This document shows, piece after piece, positions 52,150-60,928 of a stretch of 64,000 bases of DNA. Positions within the stretch are counted from its first letter, which is position 1, and each line of letters starts with the position of its first letter. The DNA comes from Sedimentisphaerales bacterium (GTDB lineage Bacteria; Planctomycetota; Phycisphaerae; Sedimentisphaerales; Anaerobacaceae). The stretch spans positions 62,001 to 126,000 of the forward strand of contig JAFGLV010000145.1 in the NCBI GenBank assembly GCA_016927855.1, read 5' to 3'. The notes beneath the pieces are model-generated. The model saw only the letters and a program-made list of their open reading frames with translations, was not told where the DNA came from and ran no database searches. The position numbers and the translations under genes were made by a program.

Positions 52150-54369
52150 ATGTCCAGAATTCCAATTCTCTTTCTGATCGTGCTGTCGTGTGCGTCCTAC
52201 GCGGCCGGCAAGGTCGAGTTCAATGTGGATTTCTTCTGTGGCTGGGACGGATACTACCGGCCCATGGAGTGGACGCCGGTGGAGATCGGCATCACCAGCG
52301 ACCTGACCGAGCCCTTTGCCGGAACGTTTACGATTTCGGCGCGCCAGGACGGACTCAACACGCTCAACGTGGTCCGCAGCTTCGTGCTGACGCCGGACCT
52401 GCCGCAGAACCTTCCGCTCGTGACGAAAGTCGCTTTCGGCATGGGCAAGTGCGACCTGGCCATCCGGGACAGGCGCGGTCGGGTGCAATGGGATTACTCA
52501 GCGGACATCTGGGACTACTCATCTCAGGCGCGCCTGATGCGGCCGATTCAGGAGCATGACCTGCTCATCGGCGTCGTGGGCCAGCCGCAATTCGGCCTGC
52601 TGCGCCTGCCGCGCGAGACGGCCTCCGCCTCGAATCGAGGGCCCGGCAAGGTGAACGTTGGGCGTAAGGTCGCTCGCGTGGTGCCGCGCGACTGGACCGG
52701 CTTCGTCAGTCTCGACGTGCTGGTGCTCTACGATCCCGATTGGTCGCTGCTGCACCGCGAGTCGCTCCAGGCGATTTCCGAATGGGTCTCGAATGGAGGC
52801 ACGTTGCTGCTGGTCCTGGGTCAGCACCCGTTGTCTCAGGATAGTCCGCTGGCGGAAGCGATTCCGTTCTATCTCGGCGAACCGCGCGAGAGAACGATAG
52901 ACACCGAGGTGCTGGCCGATTGGGGATTGAATTCGAGCGCCGCTGAGACGGTGGTGGCCTGGCCTTTGTTTGCCAAGCCGGACGCGCTGCTGACCAAACA
53001 TACGTCAGCCGAGGAGGGTGGCTACCTCTATGGACTGGGCAGCGTGGGTTTCGGCCGGGTGGCGGTTCTGAGCTTCGATCCTGCCCAGTTGAGTGAAGGG
53101 CAGGCCGCGCGCGCCGCGGCCTTCTGGACCAGTCACATCAAAGCCTGTCTGGATGTTCCTCTGACGGCGGCGCAGCGTGATACGCAAGAGCGTGAGACGA
53201 GGATCCGGTCTCAGTATGATCCCTTCCTTGCCGGCCGGGCGGGTGCCGTTCAGGCAAGCCAGGTGGCGGCCCGGAACGGCCGCACGATCGTGCTGACCAG
53301 AGAAGGTGACGACGCGGAGGGCGGACGCAACGACAGCATGTATCAGATCAGCGTAGCGCAAAGCGCCGCCAACCGGGTGATGGAATATCTCTACGAACTG
53401 AGCCAGATGAAACCCCTGAGCATCTGGTGGGTCATTCTCATCCTGACCACCCTGGCGCTGCTGCTTGGTCCGGTCGATTACCTCATATTGAAACGCCTGG
53501 ACCGGCTCCCGCTGACGTGGCTGACGAGCACCGGATGGATCGTGGTCTTCACGGTGGGCGCCTATTACGGCGTCCAGGCGCTGCGCGGCGGACGCATGCA
53601 ACTGCGCGCGATCTCGGTGCTGGACGGCATCGCCGACAGCAACTGCGCCTGGGCGACGCACTACGCCGGTCTGTTCGCACCGCGCAGCGCCGACTACCGC
53701 CTGGAGGGCCTCGGGCCGCGTCAGTGGTGGTCGGGCATCGCGCCCAGCCAGGAGCAGCTTTACTACTACCAGCGCGAGAGTGCCATGCGTCGGATCCACT
53801 GCGTTCAGGAGGACGGCGCCAATCTGCCGGTCTCGGTGCCGATCAATATCTGGACGGTGCAATCGCTGCTGGCCGAGATGCCTCTGGAGAAGATGCCCTT
53901 CACTGCCACCGTCGAGCGGGACGGCGACGATCTCCTGGTGGAGTTGACCAATCTCTCGGACAGCCCCGTTCGCACCGGATTCGTCCTGCTCGAAGAGGGG
54001 TTTGCGAACTTGGGGCTGGTTCACGCGCGGGCCACCGAGCAGTTCCGATTGCGCACCCGACCGTTCAATCCCTGGGGCCCCTCGCATCAGGTTTACCGAG
54101 GTCCGCGCCGCGCGGGGCAATTTCCGGTCGAGGTTGCGTCGGTGCCTCGGTATCCCATCGACCTGGGGCTGGTGGGCTCCAGCGCGTTCTTTGCACAGGG
54201 CACCTTCGACCGAACGCAGGCGATGCATGCCTATCTTCGTCTCGGCGCCGCCTTGGTGTGCGTCGAGTTCGCCGACGCACCGGTGCCGTTTTCCGTCAAA
54301 GACCGCTCCTACGACGTGGCCCACATCCAGTTGGCGCGGCAGATCGTTTTTCCCAAAGACCCCCAGTAA
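52150..54369 (+). CDS. Large membrane protein of the MoxR/VWA cluster, function unknown
   Basis: 739 residues with signal peptide MSRIPILFLIVLSCASYAAG, a beta-rich N-terminal domain (GYYRPMEWTPVEIGI, TFTISARQDG), an amidotransferase-like alpha/beta middle (LDVLVLYDPDWSLL, ISEWVSNGGTLLLVLGQ), two central TM helices (IWWVILILTTLALLLGPVDYLIL; WLTSTGWIVVFTVGAYYG) and a C-terminal periplasmic domain with beta strands. The arrangement signal, domain, TM-PVDY-TM, domain is the one found in proteins coded just after BatA-type genes in planctomycetes and others. No enzymatic motif is visible. The ABC ATPase gene follows after 11 bases. Confidence 0.7.
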   Translation: MSRIPILFLIVLSCASYAAGKVEFNVDFFCGWDGYYRPMEWTPVEIGITSDLTEPFAGTFTISARQDGLNTLNVVRSFVLTPDLPQNLPLVTKVAFGMGKCDLAIRDRRGRVQWDYSADIWDYSSQARLMRPIQEHDLLIGVVGQPQFGLLRLPRETASASNRGPGKVNVGRKVARVVPRDWTGFVSLDVLVLYDPDWSLLHRESLQAISEWVSNGGTLLLVLGQHPLSQDSPLAEAIPFYLGEPRERTIDTEVLADWGLNSSAAETVVAWPLFAKPDALLTKHTSAEEGGYLYGLGSVGFGRVAVLSFDPAQLSEGQAARAAAFWTSHIKACLDVPLTAAQRDTQERETRIRSQYDPFLAGRAGAVQASQVAARNGRTIVLTREGDDAEGGRNDSMYQISVAQSAANRVMEYLYELSQMKPLSIWWVILILTTLALLLGPVDYLILKRLDRLPLTWLTSTGWIVVFTVGAYYGVQALRGGRMQLRAISVLDGIADSNCAWATHYAGLFAPRSADYRLEGLGPRQWWSGIAPSQEQLYYYQRESAMRRIHCVQEDGANLPVSVPINIWTVQSLLAEMPLEKMPFTATVERDGDDLLVELTNLSDSPVRTGFVLLEEGFANLGLVHARATEQFRLRTRPFNPWGPSHQVYRGPRRAGQFPVEVASVPRYPIDLGLVGSSAFFAQGTFDRTQAMHAYLRLGAALVCVEFADAPVPFSVKDRSYDVAHIQLARQIVFPKDPQ

Positions 54370-54380
54370 GGAATGAGGCG

Positions 54381-55307
54381 ATGATTGAGATCAAGAAACT
54401 GACTAAGAACTTTGGGAGTCTGATCGCGGTCGATCACCTGGACCTGTTCATCGGCGCCGGCGACATCTTCGGTTTCATCGGGCCCAACGGCGCCGGCAAG
54501 ACGACGACCATGCGGATACTGGTGACGCTGATGGAGCCGACCAGCGGTATTGCCTTCATCGACGGGCTGGATGTCACGCGCAAGGGCAAGGAGGTCCGGC
54601 GGCGCGTCGGCTACATGCCTGACTTTATGGGTGTCTACGACGATCTGAAAGTGTTCGAGTACCTCGAGTTCTTCGCGGCCGCGTTCGGGATCGAGTACCG
54701 CAAACGCAAGGCCATCGTCGATGGCGTCCTGGAGCTGACGGACCTCGTCTCCAAGCGGAACGCCCAGGTGGACAGCCTCTCGCGCGGCATGCAGCAACGC
54801 CTGGGACTGGCGCGCGTGCTGATTCACGATCCGAAGGTGCTGATCCTCGACGAGCCGGCCAGTGGTCTCGACCCGCGCGCGCGGATCGAGATTCGCGAAC
54901 TGCTGCGTGAACTCAAGAAGATGGGCAAAACGATCATGATCTCCAGCCATATCCTCAGCGAGCTGGAGGAAATCTGCGACCGGATCGGAATCATCGAGCA
55001 CGGCCAGCTCGTCTTCGGCGGCACGATGGACGAGATCCGCCCACGTCTCGGGATTCAAGGCAAGGTGCGCGTCAAGGTGCTCGGCGACAGCGCCAGAGCG
55101 ACGGAGCTGCTGACGGCGCTGCCCCAGATTCACCAGGTCGAGACCGTCGGGGATTATCTGTCGGTAACATTCCGCGAAGGCGAGCAGGCCGACGGCGTCA
55201 TCGCACGTACGCTCGTCAACGGAGGTGTCGACCTGGTCTATCTCCAGCCCGAACAGCTCAAGCTCGACGACGCGTTCCTGAAACTGACCAAGGGGATCGT
55301 GCACTAG
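54381..55307 (+). CDS. ABC-2-type transporter ATP-binding protein
   Basis: 308 residues: Walker A GPNGAGKTT (34-42), Q-loop region YMPDFMGVYDDL, signature DSLSRGMQQR (131-140), Walker B VLILDEPA (153-160), D-loop SGLDPR and H-loop SSH. A C-terminal extension of about 95 residues (KVRVKVLGDSARATELL) is typical of NatA/CcmA-like subunits. This is the only ABC ATPase in the train, so it presumably serves the five permeases that follow; it is of the ABC-2 class and not a partner type for the ferric permease at 42722. The stop is merged with a REP doublet. Confidence 0.95.
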   Translation: MIEIKKLTKNFGSLIAVDHLDLFIGAGDIFGFIGPNGAGKTTTMRILVTLMEPTSGIAFIDGLDVTRKGKEVRRRVGYMPDFMGVYDDLKVFEYLEFFAAAFGIEYRKRKAIVDGVLELTDLVSKRNAQVDSLSRGMQQRLGLARVLIHDPKVLILDEPASGLDPRARIEIRELLRELKKMGKTIMISSHILSELEEICDRIGIIEHGQLVFGGTMDEIRPRLGIQGKVRVKVLGDSARATELLTALPQIHQVETVGDYLSVTFREGEQADGVIARTLVNGGVDLVYLQPEQLKLDDAFLKLTKGIVH

Positions 55308-55378
55308 TAGCATGGGCGTCTCGCCCAGGATCACGGGCAGAGCCGGTCCTGAGCTTGCCGAAGGAATGCCCGTGCTAC
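55307..55378. repeat. REPIN-like doublet, GTAGCA family, with an inserted segment
   Basis: Left arm GTAG-CATGGGCG, right arm TGCCCGTG-CTAC as at 21894-21942, but with an extra segment between arms that contains CCTGAGCTTGCCGAAGG (55348-55364), the exact reverse complement of 4829-4845. It starts on the last base of the ATPase stop codon. Confidence 0.8.
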
Positions 55379-55444
55379 GATGCCCTCACGGCACACTACA
55401 AACAGGTTACCCCGGCGCAGGAACGCGACTGACTCGACGCCGAT

Positions 55445-57061
55445 ATGCAAGCTACCGTGACATCTGATTTATTGCGGACCTTTAACCCGCTGTGGCTGGC
55501 GGGCCCGATCTTCGACAAGGAGCTGCGCGTCGCCAGCCGGCAGCGCCGGACCTACGCCATTCGAGCCGGGTATCTGCTGCTCATGAGCCTGACCCTGTTG
55601 TCCGCGTGGTACTCGATCAGGCGGGCGCAGATCAGCGCGGTGCTGGGCGCGTCGCTGAACGCATTCCTGGCGATGAACGTGACCATCAGGCTCATCCATT
55701 TCCAGTTCATGGCCGCTCAGATTCTGGCGGCGGTGGCGTTGGCCGGCTCGATCGGTGACGAAATCCGCAAGGGCAGCCTCGGTGTCCTCCTGTCCACGCC
55801 GATGACCAGCGCGCAGATCGTGGTGGGAAAACTGTTGAGCGGACTCTTGCAGGTCGTGCTCCTACTGGCGATCAGCCTGCCGGCGCTGGCGGCCGTGCGG
55901 GTCATGGGCGGTATTCCGTGGACTGCCTTATGGGCCGGTCTGTGCGTCACGTTAACGGCAGCGCTGTTCTGTGGCGTGTTGTGCCTGTGGCTGGGCACAT
56001 ATTACCGACGTCCTTACCAGATCATCTCGGCCGGCACCGTTGTATATCTGGTGGCCCTCATGGCTCTACCGGCCCTTGTGGCTTTGGCCGGTTCGGCCGT
56101 GATACCGGGTTGGGGCCCGTCAGTCCAGGCCTTGATCGATCCGCGCCGCGCCATCAGCGCGCAGCTATCGACCTTATGGGGTGGCGGTGCGCCCGTCGTT
56201 GTCCACTTTTCATGGCCTGCCCATTGCTTGGTCATGTTGGTGATTACCTTCTTGCTGTTCGCTCTATCGGTTCAGAGGATCCGTCGCATGGCCTTTCCAC
56301 CGGCCGCGGCCAGAGGCGTCTGGTTCGGGTCCGCCGAGCCGCTGGGGTTGCCGTCCGTCTGGAAGAGAGGGTCCAACCGTCTGTGGGCCCTCAGTCGGAT
56401 CGACAAGGCGGCCATCCTCGGCGCGTTGGCGACGGCCGTCTTGGCGGTGTGGTCGGGCATGACGCACCCACGTGGGTACGACACCTCTCTGAATGATATC
56501 GCCTGGGTCTTTTCCACCGTGGCTCTGCTGCAAATGGCGGTCCTGGCGGCGGGAGGCATCGCGCGTGACAAAGAAAGCGGCGCCTGGCCGCTGCTCCTGA
56601 CGACGCCGCTGGACGACCGCCAAATCGTCCGGGGCAAAGCCAGGGTGGCCCTGCGTCGCGGGCTGCCCTTGCTGCTGGCGGCGCTGGTTGTCAGAATCAG
56701 CTTCATGATGGGCGTGGGAGTTCCCAATAACGAACGAGTGGTCTATGCCATGTATTACACCTTCCCTTTTCTGGCTTCTGCATTCTTCATCCTCGCTGCC
56801 GGGCTCTATTTCGGCATCCGCCTGAGAACCACGACCGCGGCGGTGAGTGCGACCGTAGCGGCCTACTTGGGCCTGAATTACTTCGTGGCTGGCTACTACA
56901 GCCCGCTGTTTGTCTGGTTGCAGTACACGTTAGTCTACGCTCGTCCTCGTCCGTCGCTGTATATCTTCGGCATGGCGGCGGCCCCTTTTGTGCTGGACAT
57001 CGTCCTGGGCGTTGTCCTCATCAGGCGAGCGCACCACCATGTCAGGACGGCAAGTACTTGA
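55445..57061 (+). CDS. ABC-2-type permease, paralogue 1 of 5
   Basis: 538 residues, about 12 TM helices in two halves. The N-terminal motif shared by all five paralogues reads GPIFDKELRVASRQRRTYAIR; it is a cytoplasmic amphipathic segment of the coupling type seen in ABC-2 permeases. Further shared blocks are IGDEIRKGSLGVLLSTPMTSAQIVVGKLLSGLL and, in the second half, REKESGAWPLLLTTPLDDRQI-like GIARDKESGAWPLLLTTPL. The central WKEL motif of the other copies is degenerate here. It probably pairs with the ATPase at 54381. Confidence 0.85.
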   Translation: MQATVTSDLLRTFNPLWLAGPIFDKELRVASRQRRTYAIRAGYLLLMSLTLLSAWYSIRRAQISAVLGASLNAFLAMNVTIRLIHFQFMAAQILAAVALAGSIGDEIRKGSLGVLLSTPMTSAQIVVGKLLSGLLQVVLLLAISLPALAAVRVMGGIPWTALWAGLCVTLTAALFCGVLCLWLGTYYRRPYQIISAGTVVYLVALMALPALVALAGSAVIPGWGPSVQALIDPRRAISAQLSTLWGGGAPVVVHFSWPAHCLVMLVITFLLFALSVQRIRRMAFPPAAARGVWFGSAEPLGLPSVWKRGSNRLWALSRIDKAAILGALATAVLAVWSGMTHPRGYDTSLNDIAWVFSTVALLQMAVLAAGGIARDKESGAWPLLLTTPLDDRQIVRGKARVALRRGLPLLLAALVVRISFMMGVGVPNNERVVYAMYYTFPFLASAFFILAAGLYFGIRLRTTTAAVSATVAAYLGLNYFVAGYYSPLFVWLQYTLVYARPRPSLYIFGMAAAPFVLDIVLGVVLIRRAHHHVRTAST

Positions 57062-57080
57062 GCGCACGAAACGAAAGACT

Positions 57081-58775
57081 ATGGCTGAGACTTCGACACG
57101 CATGATTTCACCGCTGGCTCCGCTGGCGCGACTGGCGGGACCGGTTTTCGGCAAGGAGCTGCGCGTCGCCAGCCGCCGGCGCCGGACGTACCTGCTGCGT
57201 TTCGTTTACGTCGGCGCTCTGACGCTGTTCGTCGCGCAAGTCCTGGCTGTGGCTCTGCGCGCCTCCGGGACGACCTCCGCGGTCGTCCGGATGTCGAAGA
57301 TGGGCCAGGCAGGCGCGACTGTGGTTTATTCCATTGTCTGGTTTCAATTCCTCCTGGCCCAGCTTCTGGCCATCATCCTGCTCAGCGGTGCCATCGGTGG
57401 CGAGGTCCGCCAGCGCAGTCTCGACGCGCTGTTGGTCACTCCCGTCAGCAGTCTCCAGATCGTGGTCGGAAAGCTCCTCGGCGGGCTGCTCCAGCTTGTG
57501 CTGCTGCTGGTGGTCAGCCTGCCGTTGTTGGCGGTGGTGCGCGTCTTTGGCGGCGTGCCCTGGGAGTACGTCGTCTTCAGCCTGGCGACGATACTGGCGA
57601 CGGCGCTGTTCGCCGGCTCGCTGAGCCTGCTGCTGTCGGTCACCAACCAGCACGCCAGTCGCGTGGTCTCGAACGCCATCGGCTGGTGCCTGGTCCTGTG
57701 GGGAGGCGGCCCGGCGCTGCTGGGCCTGCTCCGATGGGCCGGTTACATCAGTGGGTCCGCGGCGGGACGAATACTGTGGCTGACCAACCCGTTCTTCGTC
57801 ATGGGTGAGGAGACGATGTCCATGCTCGCTGCCAGCGGCACCACACCGGTGATGCTGAGGCTGTGGCCGGTGCATCTTCTGGTTCTGCTGGGCGGGACGG
57901 TGCTGATGGTGCTCTGGGCGACACGCCGGCTGCGGCGCGTCGCGCTGGCTGTGGTACCTGACCGGGGCCAGCGGAGTGCCAAGGCGACTGCGGGCGTAGC
58001 AGACATCTGGCCGTGGCGTCGGCGCGTGCGGCCGCTCACCACCGGCTCGCCGCTCGTCTGGAGAGAACTGCGCCGGCCCATCTTCCCGCGCGGCCGACGC
58101 GGCATCATCAACATGCTCGGGCTGATCCTGGGCGGAGGTCTGCTCCTCGCGATGCTGGTCTACATCGTGATCCGTGACATCTCTGCTCTCGGTCCCCTGT
58201 CCTACGTGGTTGCGGGTCTGCTGCAGGTGGTCTTTGCCGTCAATCTGGCCGGCGCGGCCGCCTCGACCGTTGCGCGTGAGAAGGAGGCACGCAGCCTGCC
58301 GATCCTGCTGACGGCGCCCCTGGGCAACGGCGTGATCCTCTGGGGCAAAGCCCTCGGCCTGCTGCGTCGCAACCTGCCGCTGCTGGTCCCGGTCCCGATT
58401 CTCGGCCTGGTGGCGTACTGGCTGACGCCGAGCGACATGATCTCGCATGGCGGGGTCCAGGCCATCGTGCTATCTGAGGTCTCGGCGGCAGGCGACGTGG
58501 TGCTGCTGTTGGGTCTGGGACTGTGCCTGAGCGCTTACCTCAAGACGACCACACCGGCAGTGGTCGGGACGTTCGTTGTTTATATTGCCTTCAGGATTGT
58601 CGTCGGAGTCGTGGCAGGGATCGTGTTCCTGGTGGGAGTCCGTGCCGGTCTCTTTCGTCCCGAAGATGGAGTGGTTCGCCTGAGCACGACCGTCTTGCAC
58701 CTGATCGGCTTCAGCGGTTTGGGTGTGTTGTTGGGATACGTCGCCGCGGCCGGTCTGCGGCGCAACTGCACCTGA
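57081..58775 (+). CDS. ABC-2-type permease, paralogue 2 of 5
   Basis: 564 residues from ATG 57081 (an alternative ATG at 57039 would overlap the preceding gene). Shared N-terminal motif GPVFGKELRVASRRRRTYLLR; IGGEVRQRSLDALLVTPVSS after the third TM; central GSPLVWRELRRP; second-half REKEARSLPILLTAPLGNGVILWGKALGLL. The second half (about residue 330 on) opens with a new cytoplasmic segment rich in Arg. Twelve to thirteen TM helices are expected. It overlaps no neighbour and is spaced 10 bases from the next start. Confidence 0.85.
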   Translation: MAETSTRMISPLAPLARLAGPVFGKELRVASRRRRTYLLRFVYVGALTLFVAQVLAVALRASGTTSAVVRMSKMGQAGATVVYSIVWFQFLLAQLLAIILLSGAIGGEVRQRSLDALLVTPVSSLQIVVGKLLGGLLQLVLLLVVSLPLLAVVRVFGGVPWEYVVFSLATILATALFAGSLSLLLSVTNQHASRVVSNAIGWCLVLWGGGPALLGLLRWAGYISGSAAGRILWLTNPFFVMGEETMSMLAASGTTPVMLRLWPVHLLVLLGGTVLMVLWATRRLRRVALAVVPDRGQRSAKATAGVADIWPWRRRVRPLTTGSPLVWRELRRPIFPRGRRGIINMLGLILGGGLLLAMLVYIVIRDISALGPLSYVVAGLLQVVFAVNLAGAAASTVAREKEARSLPILLTAPLGNGVILWGKALGLLRRNLPLLVPVPILGLVAYWLTPSDMISHGGVQAIVLSEVSAAGDVVLLLGLGLCLSAYLKTTTPAVVGTFVVYIAFRIVVGVVAGIVFLVGVRAGLFRPEDGVVRLSTTVLHLIGFSGLGVLLGYVAAAGLRRNCT

Positions 58776-58785
58776 CGAGGCTCGT

Positions 58786-60912
58786 ATGATTCCAGTGATC
58801 AGATGGCCTTTGCGTTTTGTCTTCGGTTCCTGCTTGGCCGGACCGATGTTCGACAAGGAGCTGCGCGTCGCCAGCCGGCGCCGGCGTCACTATGTGCTTC
58901 GGTCCGCCTATGTCGTCATGCTGATGTTCTTCATTACGTCCATCTGGATTGACGCGGTGCGTTTCAGTGGCTCGACGGCCATGCAGCAGACGCAAATGGA
59001 GGCGGCCGCCAAGACCCTGACCCGCGGCATTGTCTGGTTCCAGTTCTTCGCGGCCCAGATCGTCGCGGTGATCATGATGAGTACCGCCATCAGCGACGAA
59101 GTATACAGCCGCACGCTCGGTGTTCTTATGACCACGCCGCTCAGCAGCGTTCAGGTCGTTCTCGGCAAGCTGTTCAGTCGCTTGTTTCAGATCCTCCTGC
59201 TGGTCGCCACGACGTTGCCCTTGCTGGCGGTGGTCCGCGTGCTCGGCGGCATCCCCTGGAACTTCCTGCTCTGGAGCCTGCTGATTACCTGGGTCTCGGT
59301 GGTATTCGCTGGTTCGGTTAGTCTGTTCTTCTCCGCCTTGTGTCGCAGAGCGTACGTCGTGATCATCGCGTCCGCCGTGAGCATTGGCTTGCTGTTCGTT
59401 CTGGTGCCTCTTGTGATGGCGGTGGTTTTCGGTGGAGGGCGTCGCGGCGATGACGTGCTGGATTTGCTTCGTTTTGTGAATCCCTACGTCCTGCTTTCCT
59501 ATTGTACCGACTACATGCTCTCGCCGTTTCGACGCGCGCGTGTTCCTACGGTTGCGTTGATCGTGTGTACCGGTTTTCTCCTGCTGGGGTCGCTCCTGCT
59601 TCTGCACGCTTCGGTTCGCCTGGTGCGCCAGGTGGCGCTGCGACGTGCGACCGGGGACATGACGTTCCTTGACTATCTGCGCCGACGGCGCCGCCGTGAC
59701 GTCGACGCAGTCGATCCATCGGCCGAACCGCGTGATATCCAGCGCCAGATCGACCCGCCGACGATCCGGGAAAAGATGATTTGTGCTCTGTCGCGCCGGC
59801 AGAAGCTGGCGGCTATCCTCACAATCGGTATTGCGCTTCTGCTCCTGCTGATTGCCTATGCTTTCCCGGCGTTGATGAACGTCGTCAGTTACGAACGGGT
59901 GCAGTCCCTTTACCATTGGTTGTTCTTTGGCTTCGCTGCGCTGCTTGTGCTCTCGGCTGCTTTGTTGTTGCACGCATTGGGTCGCGTGGTGCGCCAGGTG
60001 GCGCCGCGTCGCGTCGCCGGCAAGAAGACGTTCCTGGACCGTCTGCGTCGAGGCCGCGTGGTTGGCCGTCAGCTTGGGGAAGACCGTGGTATTCGTCGCG
60101 TGGTGGGCCCGCCCATGATCTGGAAGGAGCTGACGTGTGCCCTGTCACGCCGCCAGAGGCTCGCCGCCAAGCTGGCCATTGGCATGGAGCTTCTTCTGCT
60201 GCTGATCGTCTATACCTTCCCGGCCATGATGAACGTCGTCAGTTACGAAGGCGTGCACTTCTTGTACCTTTCGTTGTTCCTCGGATTGGGCGTGTTGTTT
60301 ACGCTCTCCGCCTCCGCCACCGTCATCGGCTCCGAGCGCGAGTCGCGCGCCTGGCCATTACTGCTGCTGACACCGCTGCGCGACCGGGACATTCTCTTCG
60401 GCAAGTTTGCCGGCGTCCTGCGGCGCTGCGGCCTCGTCTGGTTGCCGATGCTGGCCTATGTGGCGGCGTTTACCCTGGCCGACTGCTTCCGCCCGCTGGC
60501 GGCGGTGCAGATGACAGCCTTGATGCTCTCGGTCATCGTCTTCCTGACCGCGACCGGCTTCTATTTTGGCTCCCGCTGCCATCGCACCGCCGACGCCGTG
60601 ACCGCCAATCTGATCCTGGCTGCGGTGGTCTGGTGCCTCATCCCTCTTGTGGTCCAGTGGGTTTCGGGGGTGCTATGGAACCTTCGCTGGCCCGACGGGT
60701 GGGCCTTTCTGGGTGTCCCCTTCATGCAACTGGGTCCGATCCTCGGCACCACGCTGGTGGGAGACGACGGCTTCTGGCGCTGGACGTACCATCAGAAGCT
60801 GAACGCAGGGGCCGTCACCGTATTCATGCTCGTTTCTCTGACGGTGTACGCGCTGATCGGCGTCGCCTTCCTCCGGCAGGCGACTCGTGCGTTTCGGCGC
60901 CGCATGATCTGA
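58786..60912 (+). CDS. ABC-2-type permease, paralogue 3 of 5, with internal tandem duplication
   Basis: 708 residues from ATG 58786 (GAGG 5 bases upstream), about 150 longer than its relatives. N-terminal motif GPMFDKELRVASRRRRHYVLR and ISDEVYSRTLGVLMTTPLSS are as in the others. The extra length is a tandem copy of 122 residues: RLVRQVALRRATG to ALLLHALG (residues 278-399) is repeated as RVVRQVAPRRVAG to SASATVIG (400-521). Both copies contain ALSRRQxLAAxLxIGxxLLLLIxYxFPAxMNVVSYE. The first copy has IREKMICALS where the second keeps the family motif MIWKELTCALS. The rest of the second half (ESRAWPLLLLTPLRDRDILFGK) is normal. Confidence 0.85.
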   Translation: MIPVIRWPLRFVFGSCLAGPMFDKELRVASRRRRHYVLRSAYVVMLMFFITSIWIDAVRFSGSTAMQQTQMEAAAKTLTRGIVWFQFFAAQIVAVIMMSTAISDEVYSRTLGVLMTTPLSSVQVVLGKLFSRLFQILLLVATTLPLLAVVRVLGGIPWNFLLWSLLITWVSVVFAGSVSLFFSALCRRAYVVIIASAVSIGLLFVLVPLVMAVVFGGGRRGDDVLDLLRFVNPYVLLSYCTDYMLSPFRRARVPTVALIVCTGFLLLGSLLLLHASVRLVRQVALRRATGDMTFLDYLRRRRRRDVDAVDPSAEPRDIQRQIDPPTIREKMICALSRRQKLAAILTIGIALLLLLIAYAFPALMNVVSYERVQSLYHWLFFGFAALLVLSAALLLHALGRVVRQVAPRRVAGKKTFLDRLRRGRVVGRQLGEDRGIRRVVGPPMIWKELTCALSRRQRLAAKLAIGMELLLLLIVYTFPAMMNVVSYEGVHFLYLSLFLGLGVLFTLSASATVIGSERESRAWPLLLLTPLRDRDILFGKFAGVLRRCGLVWLPMLAYVAAFTLADCFRPLAAVQMTALMLSVIVFLTATGFYFGSRCHRTADAVTANLILAAVVWCLIPLVVQWVSGVLWNLRWPDGWAFLGVPFMQLGPILGTTLVGDDGFWRWTYHQKLNAGAVTVFMLVSLTVYALIGVAFLRQATRAFRRRMI
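59617..60348 (+). repeat. In-frame 366-bp tandem duplication within permease 3
   Basis: Two adjacent units starting at 59617 and 59983 encode matching 122-residue stretches, including LRRQVALRR-like, FLDRLRR-like, ALSRRQ and FPALMNVVSYE elements. The copies have diverged at many positions, so the duplication is not recent. Confidence 0.8.
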
Positions 60913-60928
60913 GGACGCAGGACAGGTT

